Assembly: GCA_003712125.1 (NCBI GenBank)
Contig: RHLF01000001.1
Location: forward strand, 1,423,549-1,487,548
Source of the DNA: Allomuricauda sp.
GTDB taxonomy: Bacteria; Bacteroidota; Bacteroidia; Flavobacteriales; Flavobacteriaceae
Direction: 5' to 3'
DNA: 64,000 bases
The notes beneath the pieces are model-generated. The model was not told the origin of the DNA. It saw only the letters and a list, made by a program, of their open reading frames with translations, and did not search any database. Made by a program: the position numbers and the translations under genes. Below, one piece after another: positions 50,480-60,200 of the stretch. Positions within the stretch are counted from its first letter, which is position 1. Each line of letters begins with the position of its first letter.

Positions 50480-51196
50480 ATGAATAAAAAGGTGCAGGTA
50501 CAGGATTTGGGCTTGAAAGACTACAAGGAAACTTGGGACTACCAAGAAGCGCTTTTCAAGGAGATTGTTGACCTAAAAATTCGGAACAGGAGAGAAGCTG
50601 CCGGCCTAGCAACACCCAATCATTTTTTGTTTGTAGAGCACCCCCATGTGTATACTTTGGGAAAAAGCGGCGATATCGATAATCTTTTGGTCGATGAGGC
50701 TGTCCTTGCAGAAAAAGGGGCCACATTTTACAAAATCAACCGAGGGGGTGATATCACCTATCACGGCCCAGGGCAGATTGTGGGCTATCCCATTTTGGAT
50801 TTGGATAACTTCTTTACCGATATTCATAAATACCTGCGTTTTTTAGAAGAAATGGTCATTTTGACCTTGGCAGAATACGGCTTGAAAGGCCAGCGTTCGG
50901 AAGGTGAAACAGGGGTATGGTTGGATGTAGGCACCCCTTTCGCCCGTAAAATTTGTGCTATGGGTGTAAGGGCCAGCAGATGGGTAACCATGCATGGCTT
51001 TGCCTTAAATGTAAATGCCGATTTGGGCTATTTTGATCTGATGATTCCCTGTGGGATAAAAGATAAGGCCGTGACTTCGTTAAATACCGAACTGGGCAAG
51101 ACCACAATTGCTATGGAAGAGGTCAAGCAAAAGCTATTAAAACACTTTGAAGCGCTGTTTGAGGCCGAACTTATAAAACAAAAAACCATGGCCTAG
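50480..51196 (+). CDS. lipB: Lipoyl(octanoyl) transferase LipB
   Basis: 238 residues. The LipB motifs are intact: RGGDITYHGPGQIVGYPILDL (89-109), ARKICAMGVRASRWVTMHGFALNV with Lys157, and the catalytic Cys191 in IPCGI. It moves octanoate from acyl-carrier protein to lipoate-dependent enzyme domains, the first step of lipoic-acid assembly. Its stop codon lies inside a terminator hairpin (51181-51211). Upstream lies the lipoprotein gene, 23 bases before ATG. Other cofactor genes are not nearby. Confidence 0.95.
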   Translation: MNKKVQVQDLGLKDYKETWDYQEALFKEIVDLKIRNRREAAGLATPNHFLFVEHPHVYTLGKSGDIDNLLVDEAVLAEKGATFYKINRGGDITYHGPGQIVGYPILDLDNFFTDIHKYLRFLEEMVILTLAEYGLKGQRSEGETGVWLDVGTPFARKICAMGVRASRWVTMHGFALNVNADLGYFDLMIPCGIKDKAVTSLNTELGKTTIAMEEVKQKLLKHFEALFEAELIKQKTMA

Positions 51197-51211
51197 TAGA
51201 CCATGGTTTTT
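51181..51211. terminator. Terminator overlapping the lipB stop codon
   Basis: AAAAACCATGG (51181-51191) and CCATGGTTTTT (51201-51211) form an 11-bp stem around CCTAGTAGA, which contains the lipB stop TAG. Symmetric A and T tails let it also serve the convergent TapB-like gene. Confidence 0.85.
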
Positions 51212-51227
51212 ACATTGGTTGATAGAA

Positions 51228-51926
51228 TTATTTTGAAAAAGAAACCAATTCCATCCTACTTTCAAGCTTTCCTTTTTTGTTATAGGTTTCCTGCTTCACG
51301 ATTCCCACGCCTTTAGCGAGCCATAGTTTGTCTGATAGATTCACCTTGGCAAAGGCAGCCTTGCTATAAATATCAGCGGTCAACACCACACAGTCGAAGG
51401 TTCCGGCAGCAGTGGTCACAGCCTCTTTGGCAATGACTTTTCTATTCGTGGTTTTTGCCTGAATAGTCATCTTCATGCCACTAATGCTCATGGCTACATT
51501 CACATCGGCATCGGCCAATTCTTGCCCGACCGAAAGATTGTTGGGCAATTCGATATCGGTACCCGTAACATCCATCTCAACATCCATCTCCTTGTATTGA
51601 TCCATCATTTGGTTCGGGAGTAAACTGTTGAAATCAATGCGGATCCCATCACCGGTACAGGTGAAGTCATAGTCCATTTCGAAGCTTTCATTCGCTTTGC
51701 TTCCTTGAAAACTGACATTCAATGAGGCTTTGGTTTCACCTCCGCCATTGGTGACCTGCACGACTTTATAAATCGAACTGCCATCCAACTTTCCTTTTTT
51801 GCCATACATATTATAGCTAAATGAGGCACCTTCTTGCATGGGATAGTATTGGCTGCAGTTGTCCTGTGCCGTTGCGGTCAACAAAGCAAAAAATGAAAAG
51901 GCGAGGGTATATAGTTTTAGGTTCAT
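51228..51926 (-). CDS. TapB/DUF3108-like secreted protein
   Basis: 232 residues with a signal peptide (1-20, TATAQ). The repeating hydrophobic-polar strands (YPMQEGASFSYNMYGKKGKLDGSSIYKV, LPNNLSVGQELADADVNVAM, VGIVKQETYNKKGKLESRMELV) resemble DUF3108/TapB-type beta-sandwich proteins, which recur in Bacteroidota envelopes. Role unknown. It follows the OmpA gene by 11 bases on the same strand, so they are likely one operon. Confidence 0.72.
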   Translation of the reverse strand: MNLKLYTLAFSFFALLTATAQDNCSQYYPMQEGASFSYNMYGKKGKLDGSSIYKVVQVTNGGGETKASLNVSFQGSKANESFEMDYDFTCTGDGIRIDFNSLLPNQMMDQYKEMDVEMDVTGTDIELPNNLSVGQELADADVNVAMSISGMKMTIQAKTTNRKVIAKEAVTTAAGTFDCVVLTADIYSKAAFAKVNLSDKLWLAKGVGIVKQETYNKKGKLESRMELVSFSK

Positions 51927-51937
51927 AGTGCTTAGGC

Positions 51938-53269
51938 TTATTGTTTAATAAATTCTACTCTTCGATTTTGTGCTTTCCCTTCCGGTGTTGTATTGTCGGC
52001 AACGGGCTCAAGTTCGCCCTTGCCTTCGGTTGACAACCTATTACCGTCTACCTGGTAAACATTAACCAGGGCATTCTTAACCGCATCGGCGCGGTTCTTT
52101 GAAAGTGCCAGGTTGGTATCATCGGCGCCATCGGCGTCTGTATGGCCCACAATTTTGAGGTTGATCGAGGCATCTTGCTGCAGCACCTGATAGATCTGTC
52201 GAATGATACCCATAGATTCAGGTTTAATATTGGCCGAACCTGAATCAAATAAAATACCGTTGGTTGAAATTTTTCCCTCGGCAATTAATTTGCGGCGTAA
52301 ATCCACACCGCCCTCCGCAACTTTCAGGTTGGTAAGAAATACCTGTTCCGTTTCATCATTGAAGCCGTTGGCATGAAACTTAATGGTCTTTAAAACGGAT
52401 CCTGAGGGAACAAAACGTGGCACATCAATGTATTTGACCTCATTAACCCACAGCCGATAGCGGTTTTTATTCACGGCAATCGAGATATGGGGGTTTTCCA
52501 AGATTTCATTTCTCAAGTCTGCCTGTACCGTACTATAGATTTCGCGCTTTCGGTTGATGTGATTTTCAATGGTTATGCCTATGGCACTATATTGGCAAAA
52601 GGGGATGAGTGCATGGGCAAAATTATCACCTCGTTTAAACGCATCATCGTCACTTATATAAATGCCCAATTTGGCAGTTGAAGAAGTTTTCCGGGTGAGG
52701 CCAACACCGGCAATATCGAACTCTATGGTGTATTCTTCTGGCAATTGGGCCACATCAGGAATATAAAAAAGGCTGTAGCCCGATTTTAGTTCCAACCATT
52801 TTTGTGACGATTCGCCCAAAGTGACCAACTCGCCCCCACCATTGGTATTCCATTTCGAAGGAAAATCTCCTATGAACTCATTGCCGAAATCATCAAAGAA
52901 CAATTGCTTGTCTCCCGGTACAAAATCAAATTTACTGTATACCTCAATGGTTTTTGGCCCAGATGCTGGGGCATTGGTGTTGCCTGAATTGCCAGAATTG
53001 GTATTCGGATTGTCCTGTCCGCCTCCTTGATTAGGTGGGTTTGGGGTTTGGGGGGCTTGCTTCCCCTTTTTGCCAGGTTCTAAAATACTGTCCAATACCT
53101 GGTCGGTTTTTTCAGCCGTTTCTTTTTCAACGCGGCGTTCTACGGTACGCTCAGCAGCCCGTTCGGCCCGCTTGCCCAATTTTTTCAATAATTGCGAATT
53201 GCCGTCAACGGTAAACAGAAAAAAAGTGAGTAGGCCAAGGCAAAGACTGCCCTTAGGGAGATTTTTCAT
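51938..53269 (-). CDS. OmpA-family protein with helical and jelly-roll segments
   Basis: 443 residues. A signal peptide (about 1-26) is followed by a highly charged amphipathic helix (KLGKRAERAAERTVERRVEKETAEK), a Pro/Gly/Asn-rich linker (GGGQDNPNTNSGNSGN), a beta-rich jelly-roll-like region (about 110-325, FDDFGNEFIGDFPSKWNTNGGGELV... through VFLTNLKVAEGGVDL) and a C-terminal OmpA peptidoglycan-binding domain (LKIVGHTDADG, LSKNRADAV, LSTEGKGELEPVADN, RRVEFIKQ). It tethers something between outer membrane and peptidoglycan. The extra middle domain is unusual for OmpA proteins and may bind glycans or a partner. Confidence 0.82.
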   Translation of the reverse strand: MKNLPKGSLCLGLLTFFLFTVDGNSQLLKKLGKRAERAAERTVERRVEKETAEKTDQVLDSILEPGKKGKQAPQTPNPPNQGGGQDNPNTNSGNSGNTNAPASGPKTIEVYSKFDFVPGDKQLFFDDFGNEFIGDFPSKWNTNGGGELVTLGESSQKWLELKSGYSLFYIPDVAQLPEEYTIEFDIAGVGLTRKTSSTAKLGIYISDDDAFKRGDNFAHALIPFCQYSAIGITIENHINRKREIYSTVQADLRNEILENPHISIAVNKNRYRLWVNEVKYIDVPRFVPSGSVLKTIKFHANGFNDETEQVFLTNLKVAEGGVDLRRKLIAEGKISTNGILFDSGSANIKPESMGIIRQIYQVLQQDASINLKIVGHTDADGADDTNLALSKNRADAVKNALVNVYQVDGNRLSTEGKGELEPVADNTTPEGKAQNRRVEFIKQ

Positions 53270-53391
53270 TACGATAGTGTTTTGATTTTGTGTGATTTAC
53301 GGTATAAAATACCCAAGAAGAAAGGTATAAAAATTTGGTGCCGAGCGATTTATTGAATGTATGGTCGGCAGCAAAAAATGTGTAAATCGTC

Positions 53392-55842
53392 TTAATTTAT
53401 CTTATACGCGATCAATGAATTGTCTTGATCTTTCGTAACGAGCTCGAGCCTACGGTCATTGTCCATATCCACCAAATCGATGACCGAACTTCCATAGACA
53501 GGAAAATTAGCAATTGGTTTTGCTTGGCTATCGTACAGGTAAACCCTTTGGCTTTGGATATCGGTTACCGAAACATAGATTTTATCATAGATGTAAAATA
53601 TTTTGGGAGCGGTATATACCCCCAACTCGAGTGTTACTTTTTTCCCCTTGATGCTCAGTGTGTTGTCGTTCATAAGGGCCAAGGTTTTACTGGTTGCATA
53701 CATCCCATGATCCGGACCAAGGTTAAAGTTGGTTCTGGTCATCTTGCCTCTGGTATCGATTTGATGCAGTACACCCTTGGTATCGGTAGTCGAAAACTTG
53801 TTCTTGTACAAAAAGATGTCATTGTCAGAAAAGTCAATGGCTTCGTTGACTTTGACACGCTCTTGACCTGCGCGATGTCTAATTTTTAAGCCGCCATTTT
53901 CGAGGGCAAACACCAGGTAGTCTTTTTGCCCCATTCTAAAATGCTTGGGGGCCTTTAAAATGGCGCTTCCGGCATCGGTATAGGTAAAACCATTTACGAT
54001 GACTCCCTTGTTGTTATACATGAAGATTTTGCTTCCCTGTGTGACCACAAAACGGTAGTCTTTTTTACCTTCATAGTCAAAGACTGCCAGACCGTTGAGG
54101 TTTCCACCTTCAAATTTCTTATTAAAGGGCGCAACCTCGTCACCATTACGATCTAAAATCAAAAATTGGTCATTGGTACAGAAGGCCAGCTGCAGTTTTC
54201 CATTTTTGTAGATATCAACCTGGCTTATTGCTCCCTGTATTTTACCCTCGAGTTGCTTTTTCCAAAGTACTTTGCCATCCGTTGCAACCAGGTACACCTT
54301 GTTGTCGGTGTCTTGAACAATAATTTCTTGCTTGTTGGTGCGATGGTTTTTAACGAACTGCGGATTAATGGCCAAATCTGCATCCAATTCTAAATTAAAC
54401 AAGGGTGAAACCGAATTGGTAGTGGCTGTCTTTTGAATTTTCGAAACCAATACATTGGTGTGATAAAAACCATTGTCAGCTACCAACTGTGCCGCATAAC
54501 TATAGTCTTCGCGAATGCCTTTGACCGAGTTGGGTAAAAAATCGCGTGTGAGAAATTGGTCGACCCCGGTCTTGTTCGCAACGACCAATACATTGGATTC
54601 GTTGGCCAAGGATCTCATGGCGTTTGTATAGACCGCTGTTTGATCAAAGGTGGCCTTGTTTCTTTGGTTGCTGATCAGTGTTTGCAGCGTCTCACGATTT
54701 TGGGCAAACACAAAGGCATTTTCGATAATGGTGAAATAGTTTGAATCAAAGTCCTTTACCAAGGGGGCAAAGGTTTCACGAATCAATTGCTTGTCCGTTA
54801 AGGAAGCAATTTCGCTGCCTTGATATTCCGATGCGCCGTCACTTTTTGAGTTCAAATAGGAGAGCAGGTTATTGGTGCCGAACGAATTGAGTACAACCAA
54901 TTTTTCGTTGTTCAAAAAAACCACGCCTACTTCCTCTATGGTATTGAACAGGGTGTCGTTTTGTTGCACCCGGTCAAAGTAATGGTCTTGATGTTGCGCA
55001 AAGCGGGTATAATCTCCTATGGCATAGGCAATTATCGCATTGGCGCTTCGCGGGGCAATCTGTGCGGTTTTATGGGTCAACGGAATCGCATTCTTAAAAA
55101 GGGAAACCAAATTTTTGGTTGAATCATTCGCCATGGTGATTCCGCTCAGGTTCAAAACATCTTGATTGGTATTGAAATCAAAGGAAATCCAATCCGAAAA
55201 AAATGGAATGTTACCTTTTTCATTGGGTTTCAATCCGGAGGCAATAAACGCTTCGCCTTGGTCGATATTCACAAAAATATTGGCTGCTTTTGTTGGGTCG
55301 GCAGTCGCAACCAATTGCTGCAATGCTACAGCCTGTTGGTTGGTTTTTTTGACTCGGATCAAATTTTCCAAAAGTAGTTGCGAAGAACTGATGGCAAGAC
55401 CTTCGGGTATTTTGGTGATAAAAAACGCTTTCCCATCAAGGGTTAGCTGTTCAATACTGTGGTTGTCATAACGTAGGGTCTCCGCTGATTTTTCTTGGGC
55501 CTTTTCCAAATCGAAAAAGGAAGCAGTTTCCGGAGAAATCAAAACAAACTCAAAATTTGCCTTGCCCACCTCATAAAAGGCCAGGGAGCAACTTGCCTCT
55601 GAATTGATATAGTCAAGGCTTTCCACAAAAGAATCAAGCGAATTGAAAAAGGGAAGTGTTGCTGCGGCTGAAAGAAACTCATTGTTTTTTAACTCGCTCT
55701 GAAAACGGGCCATATCATTAATGCGAACTAGGGCTGTGGCATCTTTTGTGAAATACGACAAGACCGTTTCGGCTTGTTCTTTTTTGGTGGAGCAGGAGAG
55801 AAAAAGTACCAGCAAGACAACGACTAGACCTTTAGGATTCAT
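53392..55842 (-). CDS. Lipoprotein with DUF3352-like N-terminus and beta-propeller
   Basis: About 816 residues from ATG 55842. The lipobox LFLSC gives the lipidated Cys (about 18). The N-terminal half (20-450) repeats FxxAL-type alpha/beta segments reminiscent of DUF3352 proteins. From about 480 onwards PQQ-type propeller blades appear (IIVQDTDNKVYLVATDGKVLWKKQLEGKI, VFDYEGKKDYRFVVTQGSKIFMYNNKG, YDKIYVSVTDIQSQRVYLYDSQAKPIANFPV). The combination suggests an outer-membrane scaffold with a ligand-binding propeller. It is the last gene of the minus-strand run that starts with the T9SS cargo. Confidence 0.75.
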   Translation of the reverse strand: MNPKGLVVVLLVLFLSCSTKKEQAETVLSYFTKDATALVRINDMARFQSELKNNEFLSAAATLPFFNSLDSFVESLDYINSEASCSLAFYEVGKANFEFVLISPETASFFDLEKAQEKSAETLRYDNHSIEQLTLDGKAFFITKIPEGLAISSSQLLLENLIRVKKTNQQAVALQQLVATADPTKAANIFVNIDQGEAFIASGLKPNEKGNIPFFSDWISFDFNTNQDVLNLSGITMANDSTKNLVSLFKNAIPLTHKTAQIAPRSANAIIAYAIGDYTRFAQHQDHYFDRVQQNDTLFNTIEEVGVVFLNNEKLVVLNSFGTNNLLSYLNSKSDGASEYQGSEIASLTDKQLIRETFAPLVKDFDSNYFTIIENAFVFAQNRETLQTLISNQRNKATFDQTAVYTNAMRSLANESNVLVVANKTGVDQFLTRDFLPNSVKGIREDYSYAAQLVADNGFYHTNVLVSKIQKTATTNSVSPLFNLELDADLAINPQFVKNHRTNKQEIIVQDTDNKVYLVATDGKVLWKKQLEGKIQGAISQVDIYKNGKLQLAFCTNDQFLILDRNGDEVAPFNKKFEGGNLNGLAVFDYEGKKDYRFVVTQGSKIFMYNNKGVIVNGFTYTDAGSAILKAPKHFRMGQKDYLVFALENGGLKIRHRAGQERVKVNEAIDFSDNDIFLYKNKFSTTDTKGVLHQIDTRGKMTRTNFNLGPDHGMYATSKTLALMNDNTLSIKGKKVTLELGVYTAPKIFYIYDKIYVSVTDIQSQRVYLYDSQAKPIANFPVYGSSVIDLVDMDNDRRLELVTKDQDNSLIAYKIN

Positions 55843-55870
55843 TTGCGATGTTTGCCACAAATTTAACGCT

Positions 55871-56476
55871 CTATATGTCTAAAGTCAACTGATTGGGGAG
55901 TTGTCGAAAACTTTTTCTATGATAGGGGGTGAGCCCATGTTTTCGAATGGCATCGCGATGTTCTTTGGTAGGGTATCCTTTGTTCTTGGCCCAATTGTAC
56001 ATGGGATATTCTTCGTGAATCTTGCACATATATTCATCGCGATAGGTTTTGGCCAAGACCGATGCGGCAGCGATGCTCATGTATTTCCCATCACCTTTGA
56101 TAATGCATTGGTGGGGAATGGTTTTGAAGGGTTTAAATCGATTGCCATCAACGAGAATGAATTCAGGTGGGGTAGCCAAGTTTTCCAAGGCTTTGTGCAT
56201 GGCCAAAAAAGAAGCATTTAAGATATTGATTTCATCAATTTCTTCTGGAAACACGTGGGAAACACTGTAGGTAAGAGCTTCTGCCTGTAAAATAGGCCTG
56301 AGGCGTTCGCGCTTGATTTCGGTCAGCTGTTTCGAATCGTTCAATATGGGGTTCTGGAACCCCTCGGGTAGTAGTATGGCCGCAGCGGTTACCGGTCCTG
56401 CCAGGCAACCACGCCCTGCCTCATCAGTGCCCGCTTCGAGAGCGGGCAGTTGATAATAAGGCTCGAGCTTGTTCAA
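55871..56476 (-). CDS. rnhB: Ribonuclease HII
   Basis: 201 residues. RNase HII motifs: [14 protein letters not shown] with metal-binding Asp18 and Glu19, [29 protein letters not shown] with the third Asp, and [24 protein letters not shown]. It removes ribonucleotides and RNA primers from RNA-DNA hybrids in the cytoplasm. It begins five bases after the FN3 lipoprotein stop and is followed by the propeller lipoprotein gene, so it is embedded in an envelope-protein transcription unit, although its product is a housekeeping enzyme. Confidence 0.95.
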   Translation of the reverse strand: MNKLEPYYQLPALEAGTDEAGRGCLAGPVTAAAILLPEGFQNPILNDSKQLTEIKRERLRPILQAEALTYSVSHVFPEEIDEINILNASFLAMHKALENLATPPEFILVDGNRFKPFKTIPHQCIIKGDGKYMSIAAASVLAKTYRDEYMCKIHEEYPMYNWAKNKGYPTKEHRDAIRKHGLTPYHRKSFRQLPNQLTLDI

Positions 56477-56481
56477 ATTTG

Positions 56482-57231
56482 TTAGTTAACCCTAAACGTG
56501 AATATTTCAGAGTTGGAAGTATTGCCTTGACTGTCGGTAGTGACCACCATCCAATAATAGGTGGAACCAGAAGCTACGGCAACATCAGCCAAACTACTTT
56601 CGGTGGGGGTGCCAATTGAAGTCGTAGGATTGGCATCCGTACCGAAAAATACCTCATACCCGGTAATATCGTCATCCACATCACTGGCTTCCCAGTCGAG
56701 GTTTACGGTAGTCGTACTGGCGTCAAGGTTGACCCCTCTCGCAGGGCTTATAGCCACAGCAGGAAAAGGGGCAAAGTTCTCTAAACCAGGTCCTTCGTTG
56801 TAAAACCGAAAACGCTCACTATCCGCAGTAGCTGTAGTACCCGTGGCCCTCGAAGTCACCCACCATTCGTATGGTACACCGCGCAAAATGGTGATGTCTA
56901 CCGAATTTGTATTCGAATTGGAAAATCCTGTGGTTCCAGAATTCAAATTGGTAATATTCACCGTGTAGCGATCTGTGTTTGCCGAGGCATTCCATTCAAA
57001 GGTTACCGTACTCACAGTTTCGTCATTGGGATCCACGATTCCTGTATTGCACTCGGTATTGTTAGCCGGAAATACCAAAGTGGCCGCTGAGGGATCTGTT
57101 ATGGTTGGCCCATCATCATTACCTCCGGTGGGCGGCGGCGGAGCAGGGGTGTCGTCACCCCCTCCTGAACTGCTGCAACCCACTGCAAGACACAAACTAA
57201 GGCAGTATGTTATATATAGAATCTTTCTCAT
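56482..57231 (-). CDS. Lipoprotein with two FN3-like domains
   Basis: 249 residues. The lipobox VGC (Cys about 19) is followed by a Ser/Gly/Pro-rich linker [18 protein letters not shown]. Two fibronectin-III-like domains occupy roughly 50-145 ([47 protein letters not shown]) and 150-249 ([40 protein letters not shown]). The start overlaps the preceding T9SS gene stop by four bases (ATGA), so translation may be coupled. It probably acts at the surface as an adhesive or accessory to that large protein. Confidence 0.8.
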   Translation of the reverse strand: MRKILYITYCLSLCLAVGCSSSGGGDDTPAPPPPTGGNDDGPTITDPSAATLVFPANNTECNTGIVDPNDETVSTVTFEWNASANTDRYTVNITNLNSGTTGFSNSNTNSVDITILRGVPYEWWVTSRATGTTATADSERFRFYNEGPGLENFAPFPAVAISPARGVNLDASTTTVNLDWEASDVDDDITGYEVFFGTDANPTTSIGTPTESSLADVAVASGSTYYWMVVTTDSQGNTSNSEIFTFRVN

Positions 57232-60200
57232 CGCATTAAAATTTTATAGTTCAATAGTGAATTGTCAGTTTTGATATTGAGTAAGTAAATACCCTCGGGT
57301 AGGTTGGATACATTCATGCTTACATGACCATTCTCAGGTCTAAAAGGTTTGCTGAATACCTGTACTCCAGTGGTGGTGAAAATTGACATTTCTACCGATT
57401 CAAACTCTGGAGATCCCAAATACACATTTAATTGACCATCTGTATTCGGATTCGGATAGATAAAGATCTTATCACTCAACACAATGGTCTCTGAATAGGT
57501 GCCTTGACACTCTTTATCTGTACGTACAGTAAGTATGTTCTCGACTTTGTTAAGCGGTAAAGTAATTTCACTTTCCGAAGTGATATAAGCCTCTCCGTTC
57601 AACTCGATCAAGTATTCCTTACCTCCCGAAAGACTCAATGTCACCTGATCACTCAACGAACTTACTTTTGAGCCCACATCCAAAGCCTCAGGCTCAGAAA
57701 TTCGGGTATCAAAACACAGTTCATAACCAGGTTGACTGTCCACGGTAAGACAAATGGTGTAATCACCAGGACTTAAATCAGCAAATGCTGCTGTATCCGT
57801 AAACGCTACTTGGGTGGTGTTCGAATCCGCATCGGTCAGTGTTGCGGTATAATCCAACATTTCTGCCGCGGTCAATTCAACAGCACCATTCGTATTGCCT
57901 ATACATGAGGCATCGATGGTCTTGAGGCTAAAGTTCGTCGCAGGCAAGGTGAAAATCGGACAACCGTCTACATCTACAACAGTTCCTAAAGGAGTTTGAT
58001 TACAATTATCAAGAGCATTGGGCACCCCATCGTTATCGATATCGTCATCACATAAGTCTCCTATGCCATCGCCATCAAAATCAGCCTGATCGGCATTGGC
58101 CGTTAAGGAGCAATTATCTAGAAGGTCTAAGGTGCCGTCATTGTCATCATCACTGTCGCAAACATCTCCTTCACCGTCACCATCACTATCAGCCTGGTCG
58201 GCATTGGCCACCAAAGAACAGTTATCGTTTACATCCAATACCCCATCATCATCGTCATCGTCGTCATCAACAAAAGCTTCAACAAGAAAATCATCCACAA
58301 TCGCACCTTCTCTTCTTTCAAATGGGTCAGACACAAATACGATACCAAATTGTATGTTGGTGGCACCGGTCAAATCGGTTTCTCCACGACCCGCGTTTAC
58401 GGCAAAGTCATAGGTGTATTTGGTCATAACCGCATTGGCAGGGTCTTCTCCGGTCCACTGTGCTCCGGGACAGTTCTGGCAATCGTTGTCCGCCCCAGAA
58501 GAGGCATTGGTACGATTGCTGTTGTACCAATTGGGTTGGCTATCCACAGAGCCCAAAACTTCGAAATTTTCAAAGTTGTCGGTGGAATAGATGACATACA
58601 CTATATCAAAATTGTTTTCTAAATTAAAAGCCATGTCGAAACTCAATCGTGGTGCCAACATGCTTGAAAAATCATAGCAGGGACTAAATAATATTGCTGT
58701 TGTGTTATCACTATGTTCTCCATCTAAATTGGTGCCATACACCTGGGTTCCTGAACTTGCGGTATTGAGTAAGGTGCCCGTTGGCACCCCTCGTTCCCAT
58801 AAACTGGCCCCAGCAATTGGGGCAACCCCAGCCGTATTCGCAGCAAAAAGCGCTGTAGCCTCAGCTTCCATATCAAAGAGTTGATCACTTGCTCCCTGCT
58901 GGTTGATGGCAAAAGTGATTTCTTGGGTATTGTTGTCGGCAAACGCGTCATTGTTCACCGTTGTGGTGACCGAAAGCGTATTGACACCAATGTTCAAAGC
59001 CAAACCTGTCAAGTCCAAAGAGGCGGTGGCACCACTTGCAATGGTTTGATCAAAGGTCACCTGCTCCGGCGCATTATCGTTCAAGGTATAGTCAACGATA
59101 ATTTGGGTAATGGCATTTACACCATTATTTTCAACATTGATCGCAGGTACTATGGCATCACAGGTCAAAACTCCTGAACCAGTGTTGGTGGAGAGCGAAA
59201 CCAATTTAATGTCATCGTCAGCCTGAACCGAAGGTATCGGTGTTTGCCATGCCCCACGCCCGTAGGTACTGGCCACCAACACTTCATCATCTGGACTGAT
59301 CTCTAGATCACTCACTGCCGTATTGGGCAAATTGGTTGAGTATTGCTCCCATTCGGTCAGGGTATCATCCAATCGGTAAACCCCCAAACTGGTACCCACA
59401 TAAATGGGGTTGTTTGCGTCACGGGGTTGGTGCACAATACATAAATAGGCCTGGTCGGTAGGAAGATCCAAGGTGATGTTTTCTTTGCTGACCAAGGTAT
59501 TGCCAGCCACGGTAACCTTGTAGACCCCTCTGCCAATCGTATTTTGTTGGGCTTGTGAAGCACCTGCTCTAAATGAGGTGGTCAAATACACAATATTACT
59601 ATTGCCCTCGTTGATGGCAATGTCTGAGATCTGTGAATCAAAGGTATCGTTGGGGGCGTTGATCTTTACAAAGGTCACCCCGCCATCTTCACTTCGATAG
59701 AGGTCACCCTGATCGGCCGCATACATTATTAGAGGATTGTTGGGATCTATTTCCAAATCGTCAATATTGCGTCCGTCCGCAAAATTGTTGGAGACCTGCT
59801 CCCAATCGCTGCCTACCAATTTGTACACTGCGTTGTAAGCTGCATAAACCGTGCCTTCGCCATCAATGGCCAAAGGGGTGATCCAATTTCCCGTTACATT
59901 TCCATTGTCTGGCGAACTTACCGAACCTGCCGTTTCACCAAGGTTATTGGTAATAAATAAGGGGTTTCCAAATTGTACAAAGCCATAAGCTGTATTGCCG
60001 TTGGTGGGGTCAATTTCATAATCCATCCCGTCACCGCCACTCCAGGCATTCCATTCATTGTTGTTGTAAACAAAACCAGAATTGTCTTGGGTACCCCCAA
60101 CCAATCTGCTGGCATCATTTTTGGCGATGCCAATGCGGTAGAACTGGGTTACAGCCAAGCCATCGGAATAGTCGGTAAAGGTCGTTCCACCATCATCCGA

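Noticed and set aside
58090..58270. Tandem DNA repeats (GATGATGAC-like) resembling a satellite or CRISPR
   Set aside because: They encode the thrombospondin type 3 calcium-binding repeats of the T9SS cargo; unit lengths and variation follow the protein.
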